Shown in pieces: positions 24,518-36,597 of a stretch of 64,000 nucleotides of DNA. The translations under genes were made by a program, and so were the position numbers. How positions within the stretch are numbered: position 1 is the stretch's first letter; the number at the start of each line of letters is the position of its first letter. The notes beneath the pieces are model-generated. The model was not told where the DNA came from, made no database searches, and saw only the letters and a list, made by a program, of their open reading frames with translations. This stretch comes from Rotaria socialis. Taxonomy: Eukaryota; Rotifera; Eurotatoria; Philodinida; Philodinidae. The stretch spans positions 248,001-312,000 of the forward strand of contig CAJNYU010002702.1 of assembly GCA_905331475.1 (NCBI GenBank), read 5' to 3'.

Positions 24518-26912
24518 CGTAAATGACTACATAGACGTAAAAGGCCAAATATTCTTTTACAGTTTTCTCTCTTTCTAATATTGTTGCTAAATTTATGATC
24601 GGTCTAAGAAACGTTGAATGAATAAGTGCAGAATTACCATGGATATAATGATTCAGGATCAATGCAATGTGATCGACAAACAGCAAATATAGTGTATTTA
24701 GTTAAAGAAGATCAATGAAGAAACAGAGAGATAGAGAGACAGGCAGGATCTTGAACGAAAAATGCGTTTATTGCTTGTTTTTTTAAAATTATTATGACAG
24801 TCAATATTCTACTTCAAACGATTAATCGAATAAAAATAAATATTACCAACGAGACGAATATAGAGAGCTTATGAAATCGATTTTTCTAGATAACGATAAA
24901 GAAAAGACAGATAAAACAATGATCAGCCGGTCGATCGAACACGACCGATCGTTCTAAAAAAAAAGAAAAATACTCCCGCTGATCCATTAGTAGTTGACAC
25001 TTTAATCTTTGACTTGATCCTGTCGTATCTTCCGGTTGTAAATGTCTTCGAACCGCTATTAATACTATCAAATAAAAACAAGACTCATTTTACTCCTGAT
25101 GCATCTTGTTCAAAGGCAGTATTAGGCGCTCGCTTCTTTTAGCTTTGATTGAATTACACTAGACTACACACACTTACATCGATAACAACACACTCTAGTG
25201 TGAGTTTTATCGAAGCAGGATGAACAGAGCATAATAAGAAACTTTTCAAAAAAAAGGACGAGAGAGCAAGAAGAAGGAAAATATAAGAAAGTTTTCTTTC
25301 TCCATCTTATTAACGGCACTATTGCTTGCTTTCAGCACCATCAAAATTAGAAGAGCGTCACGTCTATACAAAAACAATTATCTAGGGTTGTAATACTAAT
25401 AGCATTAGTGTTAAAAGAAGAATAGCAGGATTAATTTGGAACAAGCCTGCGGTATTGATAAAACAACAAGTAATAAGAGAATGTAAGAACCACTAAATGT
25501 TTGTTCGTGCGAAACGAAATGAAACGCGACACAAACCAGTAACTTCAAGAATCATACTCGAGAAAACAATAGAACTCTAAGAATGAAAGAGAATACATTC
25601 GGATTATTTATTAAGCTCTTGTCATATTAAGAAAGATGATGACGTTGAAATGATTGATATACGTACTCTTGTTTTTTGGTGGGTTATTTTCGTCGACTAT
25701 CATTAATTCGATTCACGAAAATAATCGAAAAAATGACTCTATATATTATCATAATAGTTGTCATATCCATCGTATCTACATCACTTACACAAATAAGTAA
25801 AACTAATTTAATATGAATTCATGTTGAAATCAAACAATGTCTATACTATTTAACTAACTTTTCTCTTAATAGTAAACATATACGTAGATAGACATAAAGC
25901 ATTTATGTATAGAATAGAATACATTTGTCTATAGGACTTTACAATGAAAATAATTTATTTTAAAAATCTTTCTATTATCTATATAGATAGAGATTTTAAA
26001 AATATGCAATTAAATTTTACAAGAAACCTGACATTGAGTGCCAACTCTTTTGTCATTGAAGCACAAAATAATTCTTTAGTTTCAAAGAATAGGGATGTGA
26101 TAATAAAAATATTAAAATAAAAGAGATGATAACACTTGAATATTCGTAGTTACTAAATATGCAATACTACCTACGGCAAAATGTTTTCATAAGTTTATTC
26201 ATGATATATTTTTATCTTATTTTGTTTCATGTTGTACCATACCCATTTGACTATTGTGTGCTTATTTTTTCTTTTTTGCCTACTGGGAATCAAGCTGATT
26301 TATGAATCTGTCTTTCATTTTGTTGATTGAGCCGATTGAAAACAAGAAAGAAAGACTTCAAAAACTGTACTCACTCATATTTACACATCATCAAGATCCT
26401 ATTGTCTTTCGTTTTCTTCTCTTTTATTTTTATTTTTTGACTCCCTCAAGAGACTTACGATCTGCATTGGAAATGACTGATTTGTGTTGAGGCGAACAGT
26501 GCGCTATATATTACGTACGTAAGAGGAGACAAAAAAAAGAAAGAAAAATGACTTTTTTCTATAGAAATGTCGCGAATCATTAATATAACATCGATGAAGA
26601 AAGATTTTTCATAATAAAAGTAAAATAAAAAATTTAGTTCGACTTGTCACACTCATAGAAGAATATGGCAATGTTTATTCATTATTATAGTGTAGCAAAT
26701 CTTATTAGACTGTAGAAAAGGAAGGCAATTATTTGAAGATGTAAAGAATGTTCTCATTAAGGCGACACAAAAATATCGTAATCAATCTATCTTTAGAGAA
26801 AAATGATAACATTTTATTCATTTATTCTAAATATAAAACATGCAAGGTTTCTTTTTTTCTTTATCGCACTTGTCTCTTTTCTTGCAACAAGTTAATCAAT
26901 AATAAATTATGT
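23229..26912. other. 3.7 kb intergenic, upstream of the GPCR
   Basis: AT-rich DNA with a (GAT)n microsatellite at 24485-24518. It probably holds the promoter and untranslated exon(s) of the GPCR. Short frames at 24456-24686, 24886-25071 and 26302-26490 have no family features. A GATCG-rich palindromic patch lies at ~24922-24952. Nothing else is supported. Confidence 0.5.
24485..24518. repeat. (GAT)n microsatellite
   Basis: Eleven uninterrupted GAT triplets in non-coding DNA. Confidence 0.9.
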
Positions 26913-27620
26913 TTATTTTGAAGGATTTTGTCCATGTTTTTGTGATGCATTGCGAGTTTTTGAAAAAACAAAACTTTGATGTAGAGTGTTTTTATCATAA
27001 TCACTTGATACATTAACCAACTCCAAACCAGAGCGTAAAAGTATTTCCATAATTTCAATTGTTGTCATATGTGGTAATTCGATGCATCCATAACGTTTAC
27101 CGTCAAGATTTTGTGCTGAATATTCGCTTGCTGTTGATGACACAGTTTGCTTTCGACCTGTAGAATTGAATGTTTGTCGTCGTCTTGGAACTCCCGGTGA
27201 ACATGTTGGACTTGCTGATCCTTTTGACGAAGAAATAGAAGTGTGACGAAGTGTTGAAATAATCGGCGGTTCTTCGTGAGTGTTCGGCTCATTTTTTTCC
27301 AGTGTTGCTAAATAAATTGGTTTATTTGAACTAGACGGCGACGATGAATTAGTTTCATGAGATACTTTTTCAAAGAAGGTCATATGTGATGTATAACGTT
27401 CAAATATATTGCATAAAAGTTGTAATTCACCAAAAATAAATATTTTTGAATCAACAGAAAATATCGAATTTGAATTATCTTCGCGTTTTAAATAAACTGT
27501 ATCTGCATGACACGGCTGTTGAAAAGGAGCAGCTGATGTTTCACCAATTGATACTAGCGTCCGACGGCCGACATTAAGAACTGCTTCAAGATCAACACTT
27601 CCTGTGTTGGCAATTGACAT
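26913..27620 (-). CDS. KCTD H1-like protein, paralogue 1 (tandem)
   Basis: Single-exon frame of 235 residues starting MSIANTGSVDLEAVLNVGRR. It shares with the next upstream gene the start (DLEAVLNV / DLESVLQV), a central block KIFIFGELQLLCNIFERYTSH, and a C-terminal block IELPHMTTIEIMEILLRSGL ending in SFVFSK. The order strand-helix-RYTS-strand-helix and the final aromatic strand recall the H1 domain of KCTD8/12/16 (GABA-B receptor auxiliary subunits). No BTB domain precedes it here. A Ser/Pro-rich insert of ~75 residues separates the two conserved blocks. The H1 assignment is inference from pattern; the paralogy with the neighbour is directly visible. Confidence 0.7.
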   Translation of the reverse strand: MSIANTGSVDLEAVLNVGRRTLVSIGETSAAPFQQPCHADTVYLKREDNSNSIFSVDSKIFIFGELQLLCNIFERYTSHMTFFEKVSHETNSSSPSSSNKPIYLATLEKNEPNTHEEPPIISTLRHTSISSSKGSASPTCSPGVPRRRQTFNSTGRKQTVSSTASEYSAQNLDGKRYGCIELPHMTTIEIMEILLRSGLELVNVSSDYDKNTLHQSFVFSKTRNASQKHGQNPSK

Positions 27621-27754
27621 TTATTAATCTAAAAGACAAGAGAAAAAAAAAGAAACAAAGAAAATTCAAAAGATGTATTATTTTTTTTCTACATCTACAG
27701 AAGTCTATTTATGAAAACTGATGGTTTTTAAGTCTTTTATCGATATTGAAGAAC

Positions 27755-28514
27755 TCAATGAGCTTTGGTGTCAATCGTTGGTAAAGGACGACTTGCATCG
27801 AATGAATCTCTGTTACGTAATAAAATAAATTCTTGTATTTTTGTTGTTGATCCAAAATTAGTTGCATTGGCAACAATTGAAAAGTAATGTTTATGTAGAA
27901 TTTCTAGTATTTCAATGAATGACATTGTTGGTAATTCAACTGTTGTATAGAGTTTTCCAGATAAACGATCATGATTTTTAACCATTTCAGGATCCTCGTG
28001 GTGAATTTTAATATGCGATGTATATTTTTGAAAAATATCCGTTAAAACATGATAATCACCTAGTTGAAAATAAATGATGGTATTAAAAAGGAAAAGTTTG
28101 AATGCTATAAAGCAAACCATGAAAAATACAGCGAGCATCTTCTTTTAGTATATCATTCGGTTTTTCAACTTTTAAAATAATAACATCTGTATAACGGTAT
28201 GCATCTGGAGACGCTTGAGGTGCTGTAACCGATAAACGTCGTCGACGTACTTGAAGAACTGATTCAAGATCGATTTCAGTTGTTGACATAGCTCGTTGTT
28301 GATTTTGTTCCATTGAAGTTGACTAATAAACACATACAGATATTTGTTGTTTGAAGGAATTGATTTAAAAAAGTTCTTAACAATTTTTAAGTACCAAACC
28401 TACCGGCAAACTCTTCTGTGAAACTAATCTACGCCGTTCATCTACAGGTTTATAATGAATCGAAGAGGAACTGGTCGAAAAAGTTTTACTTGCTAAGGGT
28501 GCGTCTCCGAACAT
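27755..28514 (-). CDS. KCTD H1-like protein, paralogue 2 (tandem)
   Basis: Exons 28404-28514, 28118-28322 and 27755-28059 join in phase to 206 residues starting MFGDAPLASKTFS. The N-terminal exon (37 residues) is unique to this copy; the rest parallels the downstream gene: DLESVLQVRRRRLSV, GDYHVLTDIFQKYTSH, then VELPTMSFIEILEILHKH and a final strand QEFILLRNR. It lacks the Ser/Pro insert of its sister and so is closer in size to a bare H1-type domain. The 134-bp spacing and common direction indicate tandem duplication. The two copies are diverged and both intact, so both are probably expressed. Confidence 0.75.
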
Positions 28515-31500
28515 TTTTATTATTGCGATTAAGAATTCATGTTTTTTTTGTGATTCAATTTTCTATGATATACTGAGCTTTTTATGATTTACTTCTCGTT
28601 AAGTGTAATAAAAAAAACATGAGAAAAAAGGAATAAAATGTTGATTTTTCTCTCTTTCTTTCTAATCTTAGTACATTTGTTGTTAGTGACTTTGTTCAGA
28701 GAGACGTACTCAGAAAACAATTCATATATATAACTTTCAACTGCAATGCTTTTTATTTGTTTCTATTTTTTCTCAAAGATACTTAACTAACTCAAAATAA
28801 CAAGAAAAAAAAGTGCATATTGATGTTTCATGGTCATGTAGAATACAAAAAGACGACGAAAAAAAAGACAACATATTGCTCTCGTTAAACCAAGCAGAAC
28901 AAATATCTATTCATACAGGTGTATGTACATACAATATTTTTCTCTCGAAATACGTCGTTAACAGTACTAGTCGCCTTTGTTTTGATTCGATATTTTTTCT
29001 CTCGTTTATTTTGTGAGATAGCGCTTCTTTTTCTCTCTTTTGCTTAAATATATTGTTTTTAAATCAATTTTTCAAGTCAACGCTTACGTTTCTGATAGGA
29101 AAATTAGTCCTTCTATTAATCTCGTGATTCTTATCGAATATAAAATAGTCAAGGTTGCACCTGTAGATTATATTTCAAAATCATTATTTACTATCAGACT
29201 TTAAATAATAACTAAATCGATGGATCACCAATACCTTTCTTCTTGAAAACATATTGTAAATAAGTTTGGCTATTATTGAAATAGATCTGTCTGATAATGA
29301 AACAAAAAAAAGCAACCGTTATGTGAGTCACACTGTATAGTTGTCTGACTGATGGACTGAATAAATGAATGCTATTCCGTAACTCATTATTTTCTTTTTC
29401 TTCATTTATTCGTGCTCTCAGGCAAAGTACAAGAGCACTGGCAGCAAAAATATGCGATATCTATGCTACTGCTAATGATCAACTGCATACATTTCAACGA
29501 TACAAATTAAATGCGTAGTTAGAATACGTGATCACTGTGAGACGTACAAGCGTTATGAAGTCAATGATATGAATAATAAAAATAATGCTTTTCGTAGGCA
29601 CATAAAAATAAAATGAATGTCTTCTCACGATGATATTTTGCTACATAATGAAAAATCTTGCTTGATTGTTTTTCTCCTCTTATGTTGAGTATGGGAAGAA
29701 ACAAATATTGGAAGCTCTTTAATTAAACAAGAAATCTCAATCCTTGAAATGGTAATACTTGATGTATTTTTAAAGAAACATACAAAATATATACTTATTT
29801 AATTTATATTCTTTTGGAATGTTAAAATAAGGTAGTATCAAAAGGTTCTAGTGGCCAAGGGAACTTTTCCAGATGTTATCCTTCGACTTTAATCGTAGTT
29901 GCTTATAAATACAGCATTATATTCAGATGAATATTCTGAAAGACTGAAATTTTGTTTTAAACACGTTCGAGCTATTGAAAGTTTAATAGATATACATGCT
30001 AGGAGGCCGATCAAGACTTAACGTTTTCAAAACAATCATAATAGTGACTTTCATCTTAAGCTTATTTTTGTTGTCACATATATCAAGAGTTTCCAAATTG
30101 ATTGAGTTCATTATACTAAACTATGCGCTTTTCAAATATATAAATTCGCCGTTTTCAGAAGTGTAACGAATAATCAGAGAATATTTTATGAAGCACATAA
30201 CTTGAAGATGCGCTCTCTACAAACATTTTATTTTACAAATTAATGTATTTAATATCCTCAAATAGAGATATTGAGATGAAGGCATTCAAAAAAAGCAGTT
30301 GTTCTCAAGGCCTACAATTGTATGAGTTTCTGAGAAGTAGACATATTTTTAATGCAATAGTTTTATCAAATTTCGACAGGAATCCGACTAACTTTAGAAA
30401 TTCTACTAGAATACTATGCAGCATAGATAGACAATGTGCGAGTAAAACCCAAACGAATCCTCAGGAAAGATATATTTCGTCAATTGTTCCTATGACTCAC
30501 AGAATTTCTTGTGTATTTTGCAAGTGAATTGCACACAAATCTTTTTTCTGTCATTTTCTTTTATGCCTTTAAAGTATTGACTACGAACATTATTGATTAA
30601 TAGAGTAGTTTTGAACATCAAATTTATTTTCAATGAAAGAATACACATATTGTAAACAGTGAGTTGTTGAAAAGACACTAAACTATGCTGTTGGTCTTCA
30701 CTGATTAAACTTTGAGAACTATGTGTCATAAACCATATTGATGTTCATGTGACATTGCTACTATTCATACTTAACGCTATTTGACGTCATTGTATGGATT
30801 GACTATTATAATCTAGTTGTAGAACTTGATTTATCTTTTTTTTTTATTGTCATGCGCATGTATATTATTAAGCAGATTTATTATGAAATACATATTCTAG
30901 TACTGTAAAAACTTTTCAGTTTCATGATAATTCTTTGCATCGGAATTATTTTGTCCGATACGAAGAAACAGTGAAACTAACCTCTACATCAATATTAAGA
31001 TCCATTTTATTATTTAGGATTGATACAGTGGTGTTTTAGATCATGAATGGCGTACTTTGATTAAAACAAAAACAGATTATTGTTTTTTTGATTCTGTTGA
31101 GCGGGCATTCCAACATTACATACTTGACTCGAATACATTCTAAAGCATTTTTTCTTCTTCTATGCGTCAAAATCGACCTTTCTACAATAAAAGTACATCA
31201 TTGAAGAGCTAAACAACTATTCATTGATCCGAAATCATAGAAATTTTGCTTTTATTGCTTACTCACATCTGACCACATACTCAGTATAGTTTATTATTGC
31301 AAAACTCGAAGTAAGATATTTATCGTAATCACTGGACACTTACAAATATTTGCTATCTCTGTAGAACGCCAGTTCTCAATATTGACGAACATCGAACTGT
31401 TATTTTACGAAACCTTTCGCACTATTGTATCATTAAGTTATGACTAACAGCATTCAAATTTATCATTTGACATTTTCTAATGTAACACATCCTTATAAAA

Positions 31501-32257
31501 TGAAAGGGTCGCCCATATACAAACAATCTACTAGAAATCAGATAAAAAGCAAATGTTGCGTAACAGATAATTGAAATCAAGATAATATGTGGGATTTTGC
31601 ACTTGAATTAAATATAAGTTTTGATTTTACGTAACTCTACTTGATTATTATCGATGGCAGCCTTTAGAAATTAGAGTAATTTGATTTTCTATTTCATGAT
31701 TAGTTTATTAGAATACATTTGTTGATAAAAAAAATCGACTTTTATTAATTATCTCTGCATAGAATTCAGATCATCTGTTACTAGTGAAATTAATTATTAA
31801 TATTTCTGCTATACATAGAATCTGAATGATTAATTTCTACGAGAGGGCCTATGAAAAAACTCGAGCCACGCTTAGAATCCTCGTAACATGATTATTCTGA
31901 ACATCCCTTTTTTAAATTTCATTCCCACAGTTTTTCATGCTGAATCGAATGGAAAAAAAGGTGCGTTTGGAAAAGTCAAGTTATGACGATTCTCGGCGTT
32001 CTCATGAAACGTCTCTTAATATCATTCTAAACGCAAATAAAATAAATGTGGAAACCTCGGATTGAAATCCGAGTGTTATGTGTACTTCAAAAAGTGAACC
32101 TAACGACAGATTGGTTTTGATGATTCGAAAAAAATCATCCTTGAGCGCACTAAGGAACTGCCCCTTAGGCCCTGCGGATGCCCTCTTTTTGTTCCATAGA
32201 ACCTGGCGAGGAGTTAGTTCCAGAGACTTTAATTGTTTATATAAATGTAACTTTTTT
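28515..32257. other. 3.7 kb without recognisable gene
   Basis: AT-rich DNA. Short frames (28813-29016, 30243-30527, 30490-30729, 32078-32347) show no family features. An imperfect hairpin ctcggattgaaatccgag lies at ~32057-32074. No RNA gene or long repeat was found. Confidence 0.5.
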
Positions 32258-32830
32258 TTAAAAATTAAATCTAGTTCTTTTTTTCTTTTTCACAAAATTC
32301 ATATCAATTATATCATTTTTTGGTATGAATTGATGGGGATTATTTGAAAATAGCAAGAGAGCATCGTAATGAATGCCGGTAAAGTGAATACATAAACTTG
32401 ATTTATTCATATCTGACTTATATCCAATATATTTGAGATGACCTCCTGCAGTTCCATCATTAAATCTGTTAATCAAATCTTGTGTACTGATATCAGATGG
32501 AATAGAGTGTACACGTTTTGGATCATCGAGAAATTTAACACAAGAATAAATGGGCTGACGTGGTGCTATAGAAAGTGCATGAATTTGAACTTCTCCACCA
32601 CATTGTTCGTTTGTGACAGTTCTCTTTACCTGTTCTTCAAATGAATAGTTCAATAAACGGCAAATAGTTTTTTGAAATGATTACTATTATTAATCATAGC
32701 ATTGGCTGCCAATAATCTCATTGAGTGTGTTAGTTCTTCAGATCCAATTTTAATTATTGACCAGGCATTTGAGAAATCCCCAAACCGATGGTCATCTGAG
32801 ACATATCTAGACAATTTGGTTTATAGATGC
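32258..32830 (-). pseudogene. Decayed OTU-like cysteine protease domain
   Basis: Reading leftward, GSEELTHSMRLLAANAMINN, then a frameshift near 32655, then EQCGGEVQIHALSIAPRQPI and, further on, CIHFTGIHYDALLLF follow the OTU fold order: helix after the catalytic Cys, W/C-GGE-x-x-x-x-ALS, and the catalytic His strand HYDAL. The N-terminal D-G-x-C catalytic loop is unrecognisable (FGDFSNAWSII), so the nucleophile appears lost. OTU domains remove ubiquitin and also occur in some transposable elements, which would fit its position beside a duplication breakpoint. The last ~20 residues are Lys/Arg-rich read-through. Family assignment by motif only. Confidence 0.6.
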
Positions 32831-32859
32831 AGCTTTTGTATATTTTGAGACATTTTTCA

Positions 32860-33244
32860 GTCAATGTTTCGTTAGAAAACTACGATTTTTTTTCAAAACT
32901 AATGTCAGATTCAGAGTTAGCGTTAAAAACTGAGCCGATTTATATATGTTGTGGATAATTCTGAGAAAAATGGTTTTTTGAAAAATTCCTGTACTCCCCC
33001 TCAGGGATGATCTCATCAAAAATGACAGTTGTTTCGATAACTCAGTCATTTCTTGACAGATCCTTTTTATCTTCGAACACGACCTAGATATTGATGAGAC
33101 AATTCTGCGCACAAAATTTCAGCTCAATCGAATGTAATTGTGAAGAGTTATCGAATAAACGGACGGCTGGGCGGCCGGACAGACTGACCGATTTTTGTAG
33201 TGTATTCACTTTTGGAGTACACAAAAAATGAGATACATTAGTAG
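32860..33244. other. Foreign-looking spacer beside the duplication breakpoint
   Basis: This DNA is less AT-rich than its surroundings, with a GGACGG/GGACAGACTG-type patch at ~33165-33190. It lies between the OTU remnant and the point where cytochrome b5 homology stops (33245). No coding content is recognised. It may belong to a dispersed repeat that took part in the rearrangement. Confidence 0.35.
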
Positions 33245-33995
33245 CATACAGATGATGAATTAGCTTACAGAATCGAGTTTAGCAATTTTATATGCCTTCA
33301 TTTGTTCGCGTGCATCGGAACTGTGACCAACATCTCCGAATGCTTTTGTTGCATCTCTGCCATGTTGTACTTTTAAAGCTTCCTCACCACCTCGGTGCTT
33401 AAAAATATTCAGGACAAAAAGGTTTTTAATTAAAACTCAATAATTGCAAACCTCTTTAAGAAACCTTGTTAAATCATAAACATTATTATCGATGATTATT
33501 ATGCATTTATTCTTGTCTTCAGCTAGTTCTCGAACTTCAGATAGTGTAAGCACCTTATTATCAGCATTACTGTCGACAGAAGACATTTTTCCAGATAATT
33601 TATCTGAAACAACGAAATATAGAATTGATCAGAGATCAACACGATGTCTTCATTCGTTTAAAGAAAAACAGGTGGCCTGTCTCTGTTGGCAACCATAATA
33701 ATGTCATTTGTGCCACACCAAAAACAATTAATGTCGTTTGTCAATAATACTGAGCCAATGCTTGAATATGAAGATACACTTTTTGTAGAATATCTATTAA
33801 TAAATACGTTGAGTATTCATATTACCTAACGCAAAATACTTCTATGGTCAATGAATGACAAAAATTAGACAATCTGAAATACGTGTCGCTCAATGTCGTT
33901 CTCTCTCCACTCTTGTCATTCTCATCGGGTTCAGTGTACCAGATAATATCCAGAATATAATATTTCAAAAGACTTTTTTCGAACTAACTACCAGA
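33245..33995 (-). repeat. Inverted duplication, arm B
   Basis: Reverse-complement copy of the 10.77-12.02 kb segment, including the upstream region and exons 1-2 of cytochrome b5. It lacks ~470 bp found in arm A and everything beyond the first ~30 bp of intron 2. Confidence 0.8.
33269..33586 (-). pseudogene. CYB5: Truncated second copy of cytochrome b5
   Basis: Exons 33452-33586 and 33269-33397 are open and in phase (88 residues), with the same splice sites as the intact gene at 11.7 kb. The start [20 protein letters not shown] has a four-residue insertion relative to its sister. The heme loop reads HRGG instead of HPGG, with both axial histidines kept. Homology ends ~30 bp into intron 2, so the linker and C-terminal membrane anchor are missing. 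The retained donor (GTAAGC) could only splice into unrelated DNA. If translated through, it would be a soluble b5-like core; I favour a non-functional fragment because of the lost exon, but the open frames leave this unsettled. Confidence 0.8.
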
Positions 33996-36597
33996 GATGT
34001 CCACAGGACCAATTTTGTTGCCATGTTCTGCCCTGTCGATATCTTTGTTTCTCAAAATGGACACAGAGAGATTTTAATCATGCTATGCACAATCGATTAA
34101 AATGAATGTTTTTATTAAAAGTTCTAATGAATCGATTAATAAATGAAATAATTTTACTCGGTTTCAGTTTGATTCTGTACAAAGCTAATATTTTATATCT
34201 ATTAAAATAAATTCATCAGTCAAAAATCTAAATAATCAACTATAAATGTAATAAATTTGTATTAACTTTATATTCAATTTATCATAATCAATATTTTCAA
34301 GGAAGATCTATAAAATACGTTGAATCTCTAATAGAATGTAAAACACGACTTAAGTCTCCTCATATGATCATTGAATATGAATTGAATGAGATTTAAAATC
34401 GAAATTTAACTAATATCTACTTTTGATTCAATATTCAAAGTAGTTTATGCTTACAGTAAAAGTTTGATAATCATTTGACTTACGTTTTGTATTACTGTGA
34501 AGCAAAATTTTGCTTACGTTCGGTCAATAGATCATAATGAAAAATCTGTCAATGTTTAACAATTTTTACCGAGAGTTACTAGTATTCGTCGTGTTTTCTG
34601 TGAACTAGAATTGCACTATTCCAATTGAAAACAGTTCATGAATCAGTTGTTATCGACAAGGATTCATCATGAGAAGTAGTAATTATTTTGGAGTATTCTG
34701 TGTTAATGAATATTATCAAATTATCTACAACAAGTTTCTTTTTAGTTTCAATCAATATTTTGTAATTCAAGCATAAACTTTCTTTTCTGCTATTTAGTTG
34801 TTCAAAGTTTGATAAATTATCGTATGGTTATAATTTTCTAGTTCTTGTTTAATCTCATAATTCTTCCAAATATGTGTGCGGCATGTAACAATGAAGGCAA
34901 TCATCAAAAGGATGAGTCAATATTAAACAAAACAAAAATGAAATCAAGTTTTATATTTTACATGAAAGATCTTATTTTTAAAATATGTTTAGTATGAGTC
35001 TATTTTAAAAAATACAATCAAAAAATTTACTCTGTTGAATTAAATTTTATCTAAAAAGAAACTTAATCAATTTGTATTTTATTATTCTGCAAATGCTAAA
35101 AATGAAGAAAATAAAATAAAATGTGAAATCATGGGAATAGAACTTATCAAGGAAAATAAAATTTCAATGTTTAATAAAACTGGCAAGATAGGAGAAGAAA
35201 GAAGAGCTGACATAAAAATTTGATAAAAATAGGCAGATTTTTAGTGTAGTGAGTTTGCGAGCTAATTTTCCATTAATCTTCCTCAATGACGAAAGAATGA
35301 AGTTTATAGTTGATGATTTAAAAATTTGATGAGCTTTTCATTAGAAATATATTGATTCTCATCAATCTAATGTAAAACATATATTGCATGTGAATCAATG
35401 AGAGTCTATTTTCTCGAACGAGCATTAATACTTCATAATTCGAAAGTAATGTTTTCCAAGAAAGAAATTCTTCAATCCATCGGATAAAAAAATCAAGTAA
35501 ATCCTGATAGCAATATTTCTTTCACGAATTGTTTTCATTTTGAATTATCTGATCAAAACAAATATTTCAACCAATATTTCTTCTAGTATTACAAGAGAGA
35601 AACTTTTAATCATTTCAGTGCCAAGAATGCTAAATTACATACAATATTGTCGCGCAACATTCGACAAATGAGCACTATTGTCAATCCCTAATCCAACGCC
35701 ACGTTGTCTAACAGACACATTGCACTATTCGTCGTTCTCTCCGTAAACTATTTAGTTTTCTTCTCAGCAATACTCCTCCACAGAGTAATAGATAAAACTA
35801 AGATATAAACTTTATCTGCTTTCGCCATGATAGTTACAGCTGAAACTATATGTATCATATTATTTTCAATTAAATATATTATTGAGTCATTTTTAGAAAT
35901 ATCACTCATTATATAATCAATCTTATTTAATCAAATTGATAAATTCAAAGAAAACGATTGTTTACTCTTTTTGAAACAGTTGCCAAGTTTTTATCGATAA
36001 AACGCTCGAACAGTAGTTGACACAACTTTCTAGTGAACATTTCAAAAAGACTTTCTAATCATGATCACTACCTTCTACATCCTTTGTAAACTTCTAGACC
36101 TACCACTACAATCAAAATACAGATACTTTTATTCCCCTATTCTTTTCACCATTAATAGAAACTTTTTTCTCTTCTTTTTTGGTCCATGACAAATGATATC
36201 GTGATATTTTATTATTAATTTAGATTATTTGTAAACGACTAGACAAAAACATTTTTAACATGGAACACTATCTATAACAATACCATCGCCATTAAAAGCG
36301 TAACTATTGGCAATGTGCCTCTGTATATGTAATTTATTACTTGTTGGTGTTGTGTCACACACGTCTTTCCTTTTTCCTAGTTTATCGATGGACTTGGTAA
36401 TAAATGGAGAACAGTCAGTCACGTGTATTTACAGATGTCATGCTTTTGGCATTTTAGACCTTGAATTGTGAGCGAGTGTCCAGGTGTCATTTATATTTAA
36501 ATAACGTTTTTCCATAGTATTTCAATTTTTCAATTGGTAAAATACAAAGACGAATTTCCTTCGTAATCAATGGATTAAATTGCGTTCGAGAAAAAAG
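33996..36597. other. 2.6 kb intergenic
   Basis: AT-rich DNA between the b5 fragment and the ARM-TIR-SAM gene; the last few hundred bases probably carry that gene's promoter. No exon, RNA gene or long repeat was found. Confidence 0.5.

Noticed and set aside
31505-31520. Word gggtcgcccat resembling the outer TIR tip at 7.8 kb
   Set aside because: Only about 11 bp match and the flanks do not; chance similarity.
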